DNA of 64,000 nt from Neiella holothuriorum (GTDB lineage: Bacteria > Pseudomonadota > Gammaproteobacteria > Enterobacterales > Neiellaceae): positions 60,892-124,891 of the forward strand of contig NZ_JAHZSS010000012.1 in the NCBI RefSeq assembly GCF_019457915.1. Reading direction: 5' to 3'. The notes under the pieces are model-generated. The model had not been told where the DNA came from, made no database searches, and saw nothing but the letters and a program-made list of their open reading frames with translations. A program made the position numbers and the translations under genes. Below, one piece after another: positions 37,316 to 45,888 of the stretch (position 1 is its first letter; each line of letters starts with the position of its first letter).

Positions 37316-37354
37316 GATTCGAACAAAAGCTGACGGTTAGAGTGAATTACCGCC

Positions 37355-38167
37355 ATGAGTAACTATATAGCAGGGCAATGGCCCATCATCAGTGCGCGGG
37401 TGTTACTACTAGCGTTCGCACTACTAGGCCTATTTTGGGTGTCGGCTGATGTAGTGCCTGCGCCAATGGCATCGCCTATGGGGGTTCGCTCAGCTGTATC
37501 GGTTCAGATTAACATGGTTGCTGCCCCTAAAAAGCCAACGTCCACGCAAAAAGAACCGGTTCAACCACAACAAACAAAACAACAAACTCCGGAACCAACA
37601 CCGCAACAGACAATAGCGCAGCAACCACCAGAGCCACAGCAGGTCAGTACGCCCGATGTTGAACAAACGCCCTCCACTGTTGTGCAGCCGGTAACTGAGC
37701 CTAGCGTTACTAAAGAAAGTACAGTTAGTGAAGCTGAGCCCGTAAGACAAGAAATGCCTGCGGAATCTGAACCTGATCATCAATTGGCGGTTGAAGACTT
37801 ACTTGATGAACCCGTTGTTGACGATCATACCGACAGCCAATCAACTCAAATTGCGGCCAACAACCAAGCTTCGGGCGCTCATCAAGAGCCAGTGTTTGTG
37901 CAGCCGCTATTTGCTGCGCCCCCTTCCCCGCCGCGCTATCCGACCATTGCTCGTAAGCGTGGCCAACAAGGTGTGGTGTGGGTCGAGATCTGGCTTGATG
38001 CAAATGGCAACCAAACCCAAACCGTCATCACAAAAAGCTCAGGGCTCGAAGCGCTCGATGAGTCTGCGCTTGCCGCTGTAACGGATTGGCAGTTTAAACC
38101 ACACCAAATTCAAGGCCAGGCCATCGCTTCGCGAGTCCGGGTACCGATTGAGTTCTCGCTTCAATAG
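37355..38167 (+). CDS. tonB: TonB energy transducer of the heme locus
   Basis: TonB passes proton-motive energy from ExbBD to the receptor. The 270-aa protein has one N-terminal membrane anchor (about residues 12-32), a long Pro/Gln/Glu-rich spacer (about 55-185, with many PEP and PQQ units) and the TonB C-terminal domain (about 190-270) with PPRYPTIARKRGQQGVVWVEIWL split near residue 200, then SSGLEALDESALAAV and WQFKP. It is first in the rightward operon and directly opposite hutA, so it is probably dedicated to heme uptake, though it could serve other receptors. Confidence 0.92.
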   Translation: MSNYIAGQWPIISARVLLLAFALLGLFWVSADVVPAPMASPMGVRSAVSVQINMVAAPKKPTSTQKEPVQPQQTKQQTPEPTPQQTIAQQPPEPQQVSTPDVEQTPSTVVQPVTEPSVTKESTVSEAEPVRQEMPAESEPDHQLAVEDLLDEPVVDDHTDSQSTQIAANNQASGAHQEPVFVQPLFAAPPSPPRYPTIARKRGQQGVVWVEIWLDANGNQTQTVITKSSGLEALDESALAAVTDWQFKPHQIQGQAIASRVRVPIEFSLQ

Positions 38168-38236
38168 CGAGCAACAACGCAGATCAACACGATCGAATGA
38201 ATACTGTCGAACCAATAACAGAAGTAAACCAGTCTT

Positions 38237-38788
38237 ATGAGTAGTTATGCTGTAATCCAAAGTCAATTAGGGCCGTTAACGCTGCCTCTGGTGCTATGCG
38301 CGCTGCTTGCCACCATGATTATCGTGGAGCGCTTAATCGTTTTAACCATTCGCACGTCTCAGCGCACATTAAGTCATGACGGCGTGCGACTCCTTCAGAG
38401 TCATGGCAACCAAAGCAAAATCCTGCGAGAAGAAATTGCCGCGGTCTGGCTCACCACCCAACAGCAAAAACTTGCCAGTGGCATTCGAATACTTCAAATT
38501 ATCACCTTGGTCGCTCCATTACTTGGTTTGCTGGGCACCGTTATTGGCTTGATTGCGGTATTCGATACGATTGGCGAGCACACAGGTCCAATTGAACCGG
38601 CTATGTTGGCGGAAGGTTTAGGCATGGCGATGAAGACCACGGCCGCCGGATTGATTATTGCGGTGCCAGCCATGTTAGGCGCCCATGGATTTCAGCTTTG
38701 GGTCGATAAGCTAGTGTCTCGAGCTGAACACGCCATTAATATTTCCAGCTTGAAGATCGACGGTGTGGTCAACGAGGCGCTCGCATGA
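38237..38788 (+). CDS. exbB: Proton channel subunit ExbB
   Basis: ExbB forms the inner-membrane pentamer around ExbD that powers TonB. The 183-aa protein has the MotA/TolQ/ExbB pattern with three membrane segments: about 12-32, 85-110 (IITLVAPLLGLLGTVIGLI) and 130-150 (MAMKTTAAGLIIAVPAMLG). It belongs to the short group that lacks a long N-terminal extension. exbD overlaps its end by 4 bp. Confidence 0.92.
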   Translation: MSSYAVIQSQLGPLTLPLVLCALLATMIIVERLIVLTIRTSQRTLSHDGVRLLQSHGNQSKILREEIAAVWLTTQQQKLASGIRILQIITLVAPLLGLLGTVIGLIAVFDTIGEHTGPIEPAMLAEGLGMAMKTTAAGLIIAVPAMLGAHGFQLWVDKLVSRAEHAINISSLKIDGVVNEALA

Positions 38789-39198
38789 TCAAGACCCAAC
38801 CCAAAGCTGCACTAACCACCCAATTAGAACTGACGCCACTCATTGATATTGTGTTTATTGTGGTGGTGTTTTTGTTGCTTACCGCCAATGCCCGTTTACT
38901 GGCGCTACCGGTTGATATACCGAAAACCGAGCAAAGCAACTCGGCATTACAACCGGAGCACACATCGCTCACGTTAACGCTGCAACATCAGTCGCCGCGC
39001 TTTGCGATCAATCAACAAACCTTTGACCAATGGCAGACCTTTGAATCGGCGCTCACACCGCAACTACAGGTAACCGACCTTGCGGTAACCATTGCGGCTG
39101 ACCGTAATGCGGATGTGGAGCCTCTACTGAAACTCCTGGCTCTTCTCAATCAACACCAAATTTCCAATACTCAGATTTTGATGGAACAACAACCATGA
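38785..39198 (+). CDS. exbD: ExbD subunit of the TonB motor
   Basis: The 137-aa protein has an N-terminal cytoplasmic stretch, the single membrane helix with the proton-carrying aspartate (LTPLIDIVFIVVVFLLLTAN, D at about residue 20) and a periplasmic domain with VTIAADRNADVEPLLKLL. It is translationally coupled to exbB upstream and hutB downstream by 4-bp overlaps. Confidence 0.92.
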   Translation: MIKTQPKAALTTQLELTPLIDIVFIVVVFLLLTANARLLALPVDIPKTEQSNSALQPEHTSLTLTLQHQSPRFAINQQTFDQWQTFESALTPQLQVTDLAVTIAADRNADVEPLLKLLALLNQHQISNTQILMEQQP

Positions 39199-40031
39199 TT
39201 AAGTACCTGCGCACCCTTTTAATTAGTTCCTTATTACCAGTGCTAAGCGCAACTGCGAACGCCGCTGAACATCGTTTGATAACAACTGATGCGAACGCCA
39301 CCAACCTAGTCGTGTCGCTTGGTTTAATTGAGCAGTTGGTTGCCATTGATGTAACCAGCCGTTTACCGGCAGGCGCTGAGTCACTACCTAACATTGGTTA
39401 TCACAGAACCCTATCGGCGGAAGGTTTACTCAGTTTGAACCCGACAACCGTATTAGGGAGCAATCATATGGGGCCGCCAGAAACCGTGGCGGCATTGAAG
39501 CAATCTGGCGTTCAGTTGTTGCAGCTAGCAGATGCCAAAAGTACCGCACAGCTGCGCAGTAATATTGAGCAAGCAGCGTTGGCATTGGATGAACAGCCGC
39601 GCGGAAAAGCAGTGTTAACTCAGCTCGACACACTCGAGGCACAGTTGAATAAATTTCCGCTAAGTGAGCATAAGATTGCCTTTTTACTGGCAATGGATTC
39701 AACAAAATTGCGCTTAGCCGGCAAAGGCACGGCGGGCCATGCATTAATTGAAGCATTATCAGCGGATAACGTCGCTAACTACGACAATTACCGTAATGTC
39801 TCTGCCGAATCATTGTTAACCATGGCACCAACCATCATTTTAGTGGCAGGCCGCCAACAACAGACCGCCGTTGCCGATTTATTGGCGGCCAATAGCATTG
39901 TTCAACACACCCCGGCAGGCCGACAACAACAAATCTTTGCTGTTGATAGCGGCGCACTGGTCGCAGGTTTAAGTCTTGCGGCGATTGAAGAAGCCCGACG
40001 TATTCAAACCTTGGTGGTAGAGGCTCAGTAA
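39195..40031 (+). CDS. hutB: Periplasmic heme-binding protein HutB
   Basis: HutB carries heme across the periplasm to HutCD. The 278-aa precursor has a signal peptide (about residues 1-23, ATANA), then RLITTDANATNLVVSLG and AVDVTSRLP-like text (VAIDVTSRLPAGAESLPNIGY), typical of the BtuF/HutB class III binding fold, with MAPTIILVAG and AGLSLAAIEEA in the second lobe. It overlaps exbD by 4 bp and hutC by 1 bp. The ligand is inferred from the neighbouring genes and family. Confidence 0.92.
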   Translation: MIKYLRTLLISSLLPVLSATANAAEHRLITTDANATNLVVSLGLIEQLVAIDVTSRLPAGAESLPNIGYHRTLSAEGLLSLNPTTVLGSNHMGPPETVAALKQSGVQLLQLADAKSTAQLRSNIEQAALALDEQPRGKAVLTQLDTLEAQLNKFPLSEHKIAFLLAMDSTKLRLAGKGTAGHALIEALSADNVANYDNYRNVSAESLLTMAPTIILVAGRQQQTAVADLLAANSIVQHTPAGRQQQIFAVDSGALVAGLSLAAIEEARRIQTLVVEAQ

Positions 40032-41059
40032 TGCGTTGGCCTGCAAACTACTTAGCCGGTTCGCTGCTGATCATCATTGCCCTTGGCATGATGTTATCGT
40101 TGATTTCTGGCGCCATGGCGTTACCCGCTAAAGACAGCTTGTTAGCGCTTGTCGATGCCATCGCAGGTCTCGAAACGCCGCTTAGTCGACTGGCCTCGCA
40201 CGAACAAGTTGTGGTGATGGAGCTTCGTTTACCACGACTCTTGTTGGCATTGTTTGTTGGCTTTATTCTCGCTCAATGTGGTGCCGTGATGCAGGGGTTG
40301 TTTCGTAATCCGTTGGCTGATCCAGGCATTATTGGCGTGTCATCAGGTGCGGCGGTCGGTGCCATTGTGGCCATTGTGCTGTTTCCGTTAACGTGGGGCG
40401 CTTGGACCATACCGGCAAGTGCCTTTGTGATGGGCTTGCTGACAACATTAATGGTTTACAGCCTGGCGCAATCGAAACAAGGCACTTCAGTATTAATTTT
40501 GCTGTTGGCCGGTGTTGCTATCGCCGCATTTGCCGGCGCATCCATTGGCTTTTTGAGCTACTTTGCTGATGATCAAAGTCTGCGCCAGTTAACGACTTGG
40601 CAGATGGGATCATTAGCGGGAGCTAACAGCGCTAACTTATGGTTGGCTTTTGCTACAGCCGTGCTATTGGCGTTTGCATTTCAATCACGTGCTGGCGCCC
40701 TAAATGCGTTATTACTCGGTGAAGCTGAAGCCCGACATCTTGGCATTTCCGTTGAACGACTGAAATTAGAGCTTATTGTGCTCACTGCCGTGGGTGTCGG
40801 CGTTACCGTCGCTAGCGCTGGTATTATTGGCTTTATTGGCCTTGTGGTGCCCCACCTTGTGCGACTAACCACTGGCCCCAATCATCGCGCATTACTGCCG
40901 CTTTCAGGGCTTCTCGGTGCCGCATTACTCATGATTGCAGATTTACTGGCGCGCACCGTCGTGCAACCTGCCGAATTACCTGTGGGCCTGTTAACCGCCT
41001 TGTTGGGCGCCCCCTTCTTCCTAGTCTTGTTAATCAAACAGCGTCAACAGTGGAGCTAA
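40031..41059 (+). CDS. hutC: Heme ABC transporter permease HutC
   Basis: This 342-aa permease belongs to the FecCD/BtuC family with ten membrane segments. Family blocks include VMELRLPRLLLALFVGFILA (split), QGLFRNPLADPGIIGVSSGA and GFIGLVVPHLVRL, the last being the coupling region that contacts the ATPase. Its first base is the last base of the hutB stop (TAATG). It imports heme with HutB and HutD. The symbol follows Vibrio heme nomenclature and is unrelated to the GntR repressor at 14297. Confidence 0.93.
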   Translation: MRWPANYLAGSLLIIIALGMMLSLISGAMALPAKDSLLALVDAIAGLETPLSRLASHEQVVVMELRLPRLLLALFVGFILAQCGAVMQGLFRNPLADPGIIGVSSGAAVGAIVAIVLFPLTWGAWTIPASAFVMGLLTTLMVYSLAQSKQGTSVLILLLAGVAIAAFAGASIGFLSYFADDQSLRQLTTWQMGSLAGANSANLWLAFATAVLLAFAFQSRAGALNALLLGEAEARHLGISVERLKLELIVLTAVGVGVTVASAGIIGFIGLVVPHLVRLTTGPNHRALLPLSGLLGAALLMIADLLARTVVQPAELPVGLLTALLGAPFFLVLLIKQRQQWS

Positions 41060-41060
41060 C

Positions 41061-41819
41061 ATGCTAGCCCTTCGCCAAATCGAATTCTCCGTTGGTACCA
41101 AAAACATATTGGATGTCGATGCCATCGATCTAAGTCATAGCACCATGGGGGCGTTACTTGGGCCCAATGGTGCTGGCAAGTCGACCCTGCTTAAAGCCGT
41201 GAGTGGCGATATTAACGCGAACGGATCGATCTTAATCCATGGCCGAGCACTGAGCGACTGGCCCGCATTGGAGCGCGCAAAACATGTCGGCGTTCTGCCG
41301 CAACAAAGTCAGTTGACCTTTCCGTTTTCAGCTGAAGAAGTCGTGGCGTTAGGGTTAACGCCGTTAACGCTAAATCAGGCAGAAGCCAAAGTTGCCATTC
41401 GCAGCGTGATGCAAGAAACCGACTGTGAACGTTTTGCCAATCGCCCTTTTCCGAGCTTGTCGGGTGGTGAGCGTCAGCGTGTGCAATTAGCGCGAGTGTT
41501 GTTACAGCTCAGTCAAGCACAAACAACGCCGTTGTTATTGCTAGACGAACCCACATCGGCACAAGACTTAGGCCAACAACATCAAATTTTGGCCTTGGCC
41601 AGAGAACTTGCTCATCGACGTGGTTTTGCTGTGCTCGCTGTATTGCATGACTTAAATCAGGTGCTGCAATATTGCGATCAATGTTTCGTCATGAGCCAGG
41701 GGAAACGCGTTGCTAGCGGCACTCCGGCCGACGTATTAACCGAGCAAATGATTGAGCAACACTGGCACCATCGCGTTGAACGTTTAACCTTAAACTCCGG
41801 TCAACTCGCCGTCATCTAA
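41061..41819 (+). CDS. hutD: Heme ABC transporter ATPase HutD
   Basis: The 252-aa ATPase has Walker A GPNGAGKST near residue 35, Q-loop LPQQSQLTFPFSAEEVVALG, signature SLSGGERQRVQLARVL, Walker B PLLLLDEPTSAQD and the switch AVLHDLNQ. It is of the HmuV/HutD heme-importer type. GGAG lies just before the ATG and it closes the operon. The following 230 bp contain no clear terminator. Confidence 0.93.
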   Translation: MLALRQIEFSVGTKNILDVDAIDLSHSTMGALLGPNGAGKSTLLKAVSGDINANGSILIHGRALSDWPALERAKHVGVLPQQSQLTFPFSAEEVVALGLTPLTLNQAEAKVAIRSVMQETDCERFANRPFPSLSGGERQRVQLARVLLQLSQAQTTPLLLLDEPTSAQDLGQQHQILALARELAHRRGFAVLAVLHDLNQVLQYCDQCFVMSQGKRVASGTPADVLTEQMIEQHWHHRVERLTLNSGQLAVI

Positions 41820-41972
41820 CAATGCTGTTGTTCAACAACCGTAACAGCTCACCATACCGACTAGCGGCCATAATATGACCGTCTCCAGTCCAGGTAACCG
41901 TTAGCGTGGCTGCTTTCTAACATCTCATTGTTATTCGCCATCTGGTTATTTGTTTTCGTCAAAAGGCAACCT

Positions 41973-41994
41973 TGTAAGCGCTTTCATGTATAAT
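41973..41994 (+). promoter_or_regulatory. LacI-type palindrome with adjacent -10 element before the MFS gene
   Basis: TGTAAGCGCTTTCA (41973-41986) is a CG-centred near-palindrome of the kind bound by LacI-family regulators. The exact -10 hexamer TATAAT follows at 41989-41994, so a bound regulator would block RNA polymerase. No good -35 is seen. The 14-mer GTAAGCGCTTTCAT recurs at the start of the GH5 gene (44567-44580). Confidence 0.55.
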
Positions 41995-42049
41995 TCGTCA
42001 AACACTTTTTGTTCAGTATCGCGGCACTACACCACGAACCAATCAAGGT

Positions 42050-43252
42050 ATGACATTTTCTTTGAAACGATTTATTAATTTTAACGGCGATGCTGGGCGT
42101 TTATTTGCGCTCAACGGCCTTACGGCCATGTCTTACTCGTTGATCATGCCGATCATGAGCATATTCTTAATTCAACATTTACAAGCACCACCGTCCTATA
42201 TTGGCATCTATACGGTATCGACCGCGCTATCGGGTGTTGTTTTCAGTCAATTATTAGGAACCATGCTCGACCGAGGAAAAAGTGGCTTGTGGTTGTTTTT
42301 GGCGGCGATGACATCAGCATTGATTGCAGCGATTGCTTTTGCGCAGGTGCAAACATTTTGGCAGGCACTGGTCATTGGCGTGGTGCTCATGGGTTTTGCC
42401 AGTGCTGCATTCCCCCTGTTGTTAGCAATGATCCGAAACTATGCCGATCATAGCGGCAAGAATAGTCTCGCGCTGAATTCACAAATGCGTTCGGGGGTGT
42501 CTTTAGTTTGGATTGTGGGGCCGACCATGGCCTTTACTGCTGTCGATTGGCTCGGGTTTTCTGCAAATTTTTACCTGTCAGGCGCAATTAGCTTGTCGGT
42601 TATTTTACTTGCCTGTGTCGCACTACCGAACCTCAAAATGGTGAAACCGCCAGAAGGTAACAAACAGCCTACCAAACCGATCCCAATGCAACTTTGGTTA
42701 TTGGGCGCGGTGATGTTGCTCGGCAACCTAGCCAACAGCCTTTACCTGACCGCCATGCCTCTTTACCTAACGCAAGAATTACATTTGCCGTTAGCGTTAC
42801 CTGGAATGCTCATGGGATTAACGGCTGCATTAGAAATTCCGTTTATGTTGCTCGTGCCACGTTGGGCTGGCCGCTTTGGCCGCCATCATATGTTGAATGC
42901 CGGATTTGTGGTCGCCCTCGCCTTCTATTTGTTATTGCAAGTTGCCGATAGCCAAATCGAGCTAATTCTATTGCAATTATTAAACGGCATATTCTTTGGC
43001 ATTTTTGCCGGTTTAGGGATCAGTGTGATTCAAGATGCGTCAACTGAGCGTTTAGGTTTTGCCTCTGCCTTTTATACCAATGCGATGCGCACCGGGATGA
43101 TGGCAGGAACCGCGCTCGCCGGCTTACTCGCTCAATTTTGGAGTTTCAAGCTGGCGTTATTCGGTGCTGCGGTTGCGACCGTATTTGCAATGGTAATGAT
43201 GCTGGTGTTGCGTTGGTTTACGCCAAAAGAAGGTGATACTGCGCCGGTATAA
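42050..43252 (+). CDS. SetB-like sugar efflux MFS transporter
   Basis: This 400-aa major facilitator protein has about twelve membrane segments and follows the sugar efflux transporter (SET) family: LNGLTAMSYSLIMPIMSIFLI at the first helix, LLAMIRNYADHS after helix 4 and MRSGVSLVWIVGPTMAF in helix 5, with LYLTAMPLYLTQELHLP in the second half. SetA/B-type proteins of E. coli export sugars and analogues. The start ATG at 42050 has no well-placed ribosome-binding site. It converges with a GH5 hydrolase gene, and both carry the same LacI-type palindrome at their 5' ends, suggesting shared control by a sugar. Confidence 0.82.
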   Translation: MTFSLKRFINFNGDAGRLFALNGLTAMSYSLIMPIMSIFLIQHLQAPPSYIGIYTVSTALSGVVFSQLLGTMLDRGKSGLWLFLAAMTSALIAAIAFAQVQTFWQALVIGVVLMGFASAAFPLLLAMIRNYADHSGKNSLALNSQMRSGVSLVWIVGPTMAFTAVDWLGFSANFYLSGAISLSVILLACVALPNLKMVKPPEGNKQPTKPIPMQLWLLGAVMLLGNLANSLYLTAMPLYLTQELHLPLALPGMLMGLTAALEIPFMLLVPRWAGRFGRHHMLNAGFVVALAFYLLLQVADSQIELILLQLLNGIFFGIFAGLGISVIQDASTERLGFASAFYTNAMRTGMMAGTALAGLLAQFWSFKLALFGAAVATVFAMVMMLVLRWFTPKEGDTAPV

Positions 43253-43255
43253 CAG

Positions 43256-43280
43256 GCCGCAAGCAAGAGTAACTTGCGGC
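43256..43280. other. Hairpin between convergent MFS and GH5 genes
   Basis: GCCGCAAG (43256-43263) pairs with CTTGCGGC (43273-43280) around a 9-nt loop, immediately after the MFS stop. There is no T tract on either strand, so termination here is uncertain. Confidence 0.5.
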
Positions 43281-43308
43281 GCAATAGTTTGCCTTTAAGT
43301 ATTGGATA

Positions 43309-44622
43309 TTATTTGACTGAGCCGCCAAGCGCCTCAACCAACCCACGATTAAAGTGGCATTGATCGGTTGCTAAATTATCGGCCATTTGCAGCAAAATCC
43401 TTTTAGCTACGTCCTTTTCTGGTTTAGGTCCACGGTTACTTAAATAATTGCGGATGACCGAAAATCCGGCCGGATGGAAGCACTGCCAAGGCTGCGTTGA
43501 GCGCGCAAATTTCTTTGTTGTCCACCAACTCCAACCCACAGGTCTAGCTTCCATCAGCGCGGTGACTTGGGTATTAAAGGCAAGCCAATCATGCCAGTCT
43601 AATTCGTTCCAATTTTCGCCCCACTCACCAAACCAAACAGGATGGCCAGCATCCATGACATCTTGTACCGACTGCGGGAACTCAGCGATCGATGTTGGCG
43701 CCGGGTAAGCGTGGTATGAATAGGCGATATTCGGATCCCACGCGGGCAGTAAATCCTTCATGTTTTGGCCCCAGAAGCCACCTTCTAAAAACATGATCTT
43801 GGTACCATTATCAACCGCTCTAAATGCCTTGGTTAGCTCAATGTAAAATGCCCGCAGTTGCGTGTTGTCATGCTGATCCATCTTGCTTTTACCTAGCGCT
43901 TCAGTACCGGGCATCATAGGTTCATTCAACACATCGTAACCAATAACCCATGGGTTTGATTTGTAGCGTTCAGCAAGCATTTGCCACAGGGCTATTGTCT
44001 GCGGCCAGTAGATTTCTGACTGCTCCCACAGCCTTGCAACACCGCCTGAATCCGCAATATTGTGGATACTTTGACCGCCGGGCGCGGCATGCATATCCAA
44101 AATGACATACAAGTGATGCTTGCTGGCCCAAGCCACCAAATTGTCGATCAACGCAACGCCTGACGGATCAAATACGTAAGATGTGCCGCCTTGTTGGTCA
44201 CGCGGCATCAAACGTTCGGCATTAAATGGTAAGCGAATAGAATTGAAGCCCCACGCTGCAACCTGCGCAATGTCAGACTCAGTGACATAATTTTGTTCAT
44301 AACGCTTAAAGAACGTTTGAGCGGTGGCTTCATCGGTCATATCAACAATGGCGCGACGAATCGCTTGCGGTGAGTCATGGGGTTTCGGAAAATCCAACAT
44401 GTAACCTTCAGGCATAAGCCAACCACCCACGCCAAAACCTCTTAACACCACTGTGTTGCCTTGTTGGTCGATTAGCTCAGCACCTTTTATTGTCACATGG
44501 GATGTTGGCTCGTCATTGCTTGCTTGCGCAACAGCAACAGTCAAAATGCAAATCGAAAAGCCCCAAGTAAGCGCTTTCATGGCTAGTGAAAAATATTGAT
44601 AAATTTGAGCGTGAAACGGCAT
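43309..44622 (-). CDS. Secreted glycoside hydrolase family 5 enzyme
   Basis: GH5 enzymes cleave beta-linked glucans, mannans or related glycans by a retaining mechanism. The 437-aa frame has RGFGVGGWLMPEGYML near the N-terminus, FNSIRLPFNAE, the acid/base glutamate in DVLNEPM, HAYPAP and the nucleophile glutamate in VWFGEWGEN. The leader is ambiguous. From the ATG at 44580 the protein begins with a classical signal peptide (MKALTWGFSICILTVAVAQA). The ATG at 44622 adds 14 residues and has only a weak GAG upstream. Exact substrate and subfamily cannot be told from sequence alone; cellulase or exo-beta-1,3-glucanase are options. A LacI-type palindrome covers the 44580 start codon. Confidence 0.85.
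   Translation of the reverse strand: MPFHAQIYQYFSLAMKALTWGFSICILTVAVAQASNDEPTSHVTIKGAELIDQQGNTVVLRGFGVGGWLMPEGYMLDFPKPHDSPQAIRRAIVDMTDEATAQTFFKRYEQNYVTESDIAQVAAWGFNSIRLPFNAERLMPRDQQGGTSYVFDPSGVALIDNLVAWASKHHLYVILDMHAAPGGQSIHNIADSGGVARLWEQSEIYWPQTIALWQMLAERYKSNPWVIGYDVLNEPMMPGTEALGKSKMDQHDNTQLRAFYIELTKAFRAVDNGTKIMFLEGGFWGQNMKDLLPAWDPNIAYSYHAYPAPTSIAEFPQSVQDVMDAGHPVWFGEWGENWNELDWHDWLAFNTQVTALMEARPVGWSWWTTKKFARSTQPWQCFHPAGFSVIRNYLSNRGPKPEKDVAKRILLQMADNLATDQCHFNRGLVEALGGSVK
44566..44579 (-). promoter_or_regulatory. LacI-type palindrome at the GH5 start
   Basis: AGTAAGCGCTTTCA matches the site before the MFS gene in 13 of 14 positions. Read on the GH5 strand it is TGAAAGCGCTTACT, covering the first codons after the ATG at 44580. 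It could be an operator or a chance effect of the codons for Met-Lys-Ala-Leu-Thr. Confidence 0.4.
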
Positions 44623-44808
44623 CGTTAAACTCTACTCTAAAAGAAACTGCGGTTAGTATTGACCAAGACCGCCTGTATTTGAAATGACTTCATCGCGACG
44701 AAGAAGCAAATTGTGATCGTTATACCGTCATCAAGTGCTCGTTCCTCCCCTCGTTAACAAGGAGGTAACGAATCAACACAGCTAAGGTGAAATGCAGGTC
44801 AATGCGCC

Positions 44809-45546
44809 CTATTCAACAACCGTTTGATAAGCACTTTTAGCTAACTGCCAAGCATGACCCGCTATATTTTTTCCTGACAAGACTTCAATGCCAATATCAG
44901 CGGCAGTTGCAGCCATCGTAACCGGCGAAGCACCCAATACCGCACTACCAACTAATGAGGTTACGTAACCTTGATCGTCACCACTGAGTGCAGAATATGC
45001 GTCTGAAACTAACGGCACATGTTGCATGGGGTTGACCATATCTACCGCATCGTCCCAGCCGATTGAACCGCCGTCAAATAAGTTGTTGGTTAAACGCTGA
45101 TAAGCTTGTGTAAATAGTTCACCATCGGTAATGGCATCGGTCTCAATGTCGACGTTTGCTAACGACACACCTTGTTCAATTTGGTCGCTCACACTAACTA
45201 AGTCGGGCGTAACAAGTTCATCAGCAACATCAACACTATCGGTTAACGAAGCAATATCCGATAAGGACGTTAAGTTGTCGAACGAGCCCGTGAGTTGCTG
45301 CTGCAATTGTACAAATGCATTACTCCAACTTTCGCCACTAAAAAGCTCTGACATGCTGATGGGGGCAATTGCCTCTACCTCCACATCGTCAATGGCAACC
45401 GTTGCTGTACTTTGGGCCGATGATAGCGCTCCAGCAACATCATCGAATGTGTCTGATGTGACGTTTTGTTCGGAGCTATTTGCAGACCACAACGATGTTA
45501 ATTTAGAAGCAATTTGTTCGCCGAAATTTAACCCTGAAATATTCAT
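44809..45546 (-). CDS. Acidic protein of unknown function
   Basis: I do not recognise this 245-aa protein. It has no signal peptide. The N-terminal two thirds (1-165) are strongly acidic and rich in Ser, Thr, Val and Asp, with few basic residues. The C-terminal part (about 165-240) is different: GWDDAVDMVNPMQHVPLVSDAYSAL (split around residue 175) followed by LVGSAVLGASPVTMAATAADIGIEVLSGKNI, which looks like an amphipathic and hydrophobic helical region. That end resembles unnamed hypothetical proteins of other proteobacteria as far as I remember. The composition of the first part suggests a secreted or extended protein. The start ATG lacks a strong ribosome-binding site. It stands alone between the WYL regulator and the GH5 gene. 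Confidence 0.6.
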   Translation of the reverse strand: MNISGLNFGEQIASKLTSLWSANSSEQNVTSDTFDDVAGALSSAQSTATVAIDDVEVEAIAPISMSELFSGESWSNAFVQLQQQLTGSFDNLTSLSDIASLTDSVDVADELVTPDLVSVSDQIEQGVSLANVDIETDAITDGELFTQAYQRLTNNLFDGGSIGWDDAVDMVNPMQHVPLVSDAYSALSGDDQGYVTSLVGSAVLGASPVTMAATAADIGIEVLSGKNIAGHAWQLAKSAYQTVVE

Positions 45547-45888
45547 CTAATAACTGCTATTCGCGGCAATGATTTGCCGTTTACTCTATTGATGGATAAC
45601 TAACGGTTTTATAAGCAAAATTCGAACCGACTTATTCTCCGAGCGAGATAAAAATAGACAACCGCCTGCGAACGGCCGAATTAACACCTTTATTACGATT
45701 AAAGCCGGATACCAAATACTGAGCTAGCAGTAACCTTTCAACAATAGCCATTGCAATAGGCCGGAATAAAATTGCCCACGTTGGCAATTCGTTAGCGCGC
45801 CAAAGGGCCAGCCCACCCGCTAATTCACGCCCAACCCATTACTATCTCGCATCCAATTCCTATCTAGCAACAACAGGCCAATCGAATT
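45547..45888. other. Intergenic region between the acidic-protein gene and the WYL regulator
   Basis: This 342-bp gap contains no supported gene. A small hairpin CGGCAATGATTTGCCG lies at about 45562-45577 near the upstream side of the acidic-protein gene; I see no terminator with a T tract. Confidence 0.35.
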
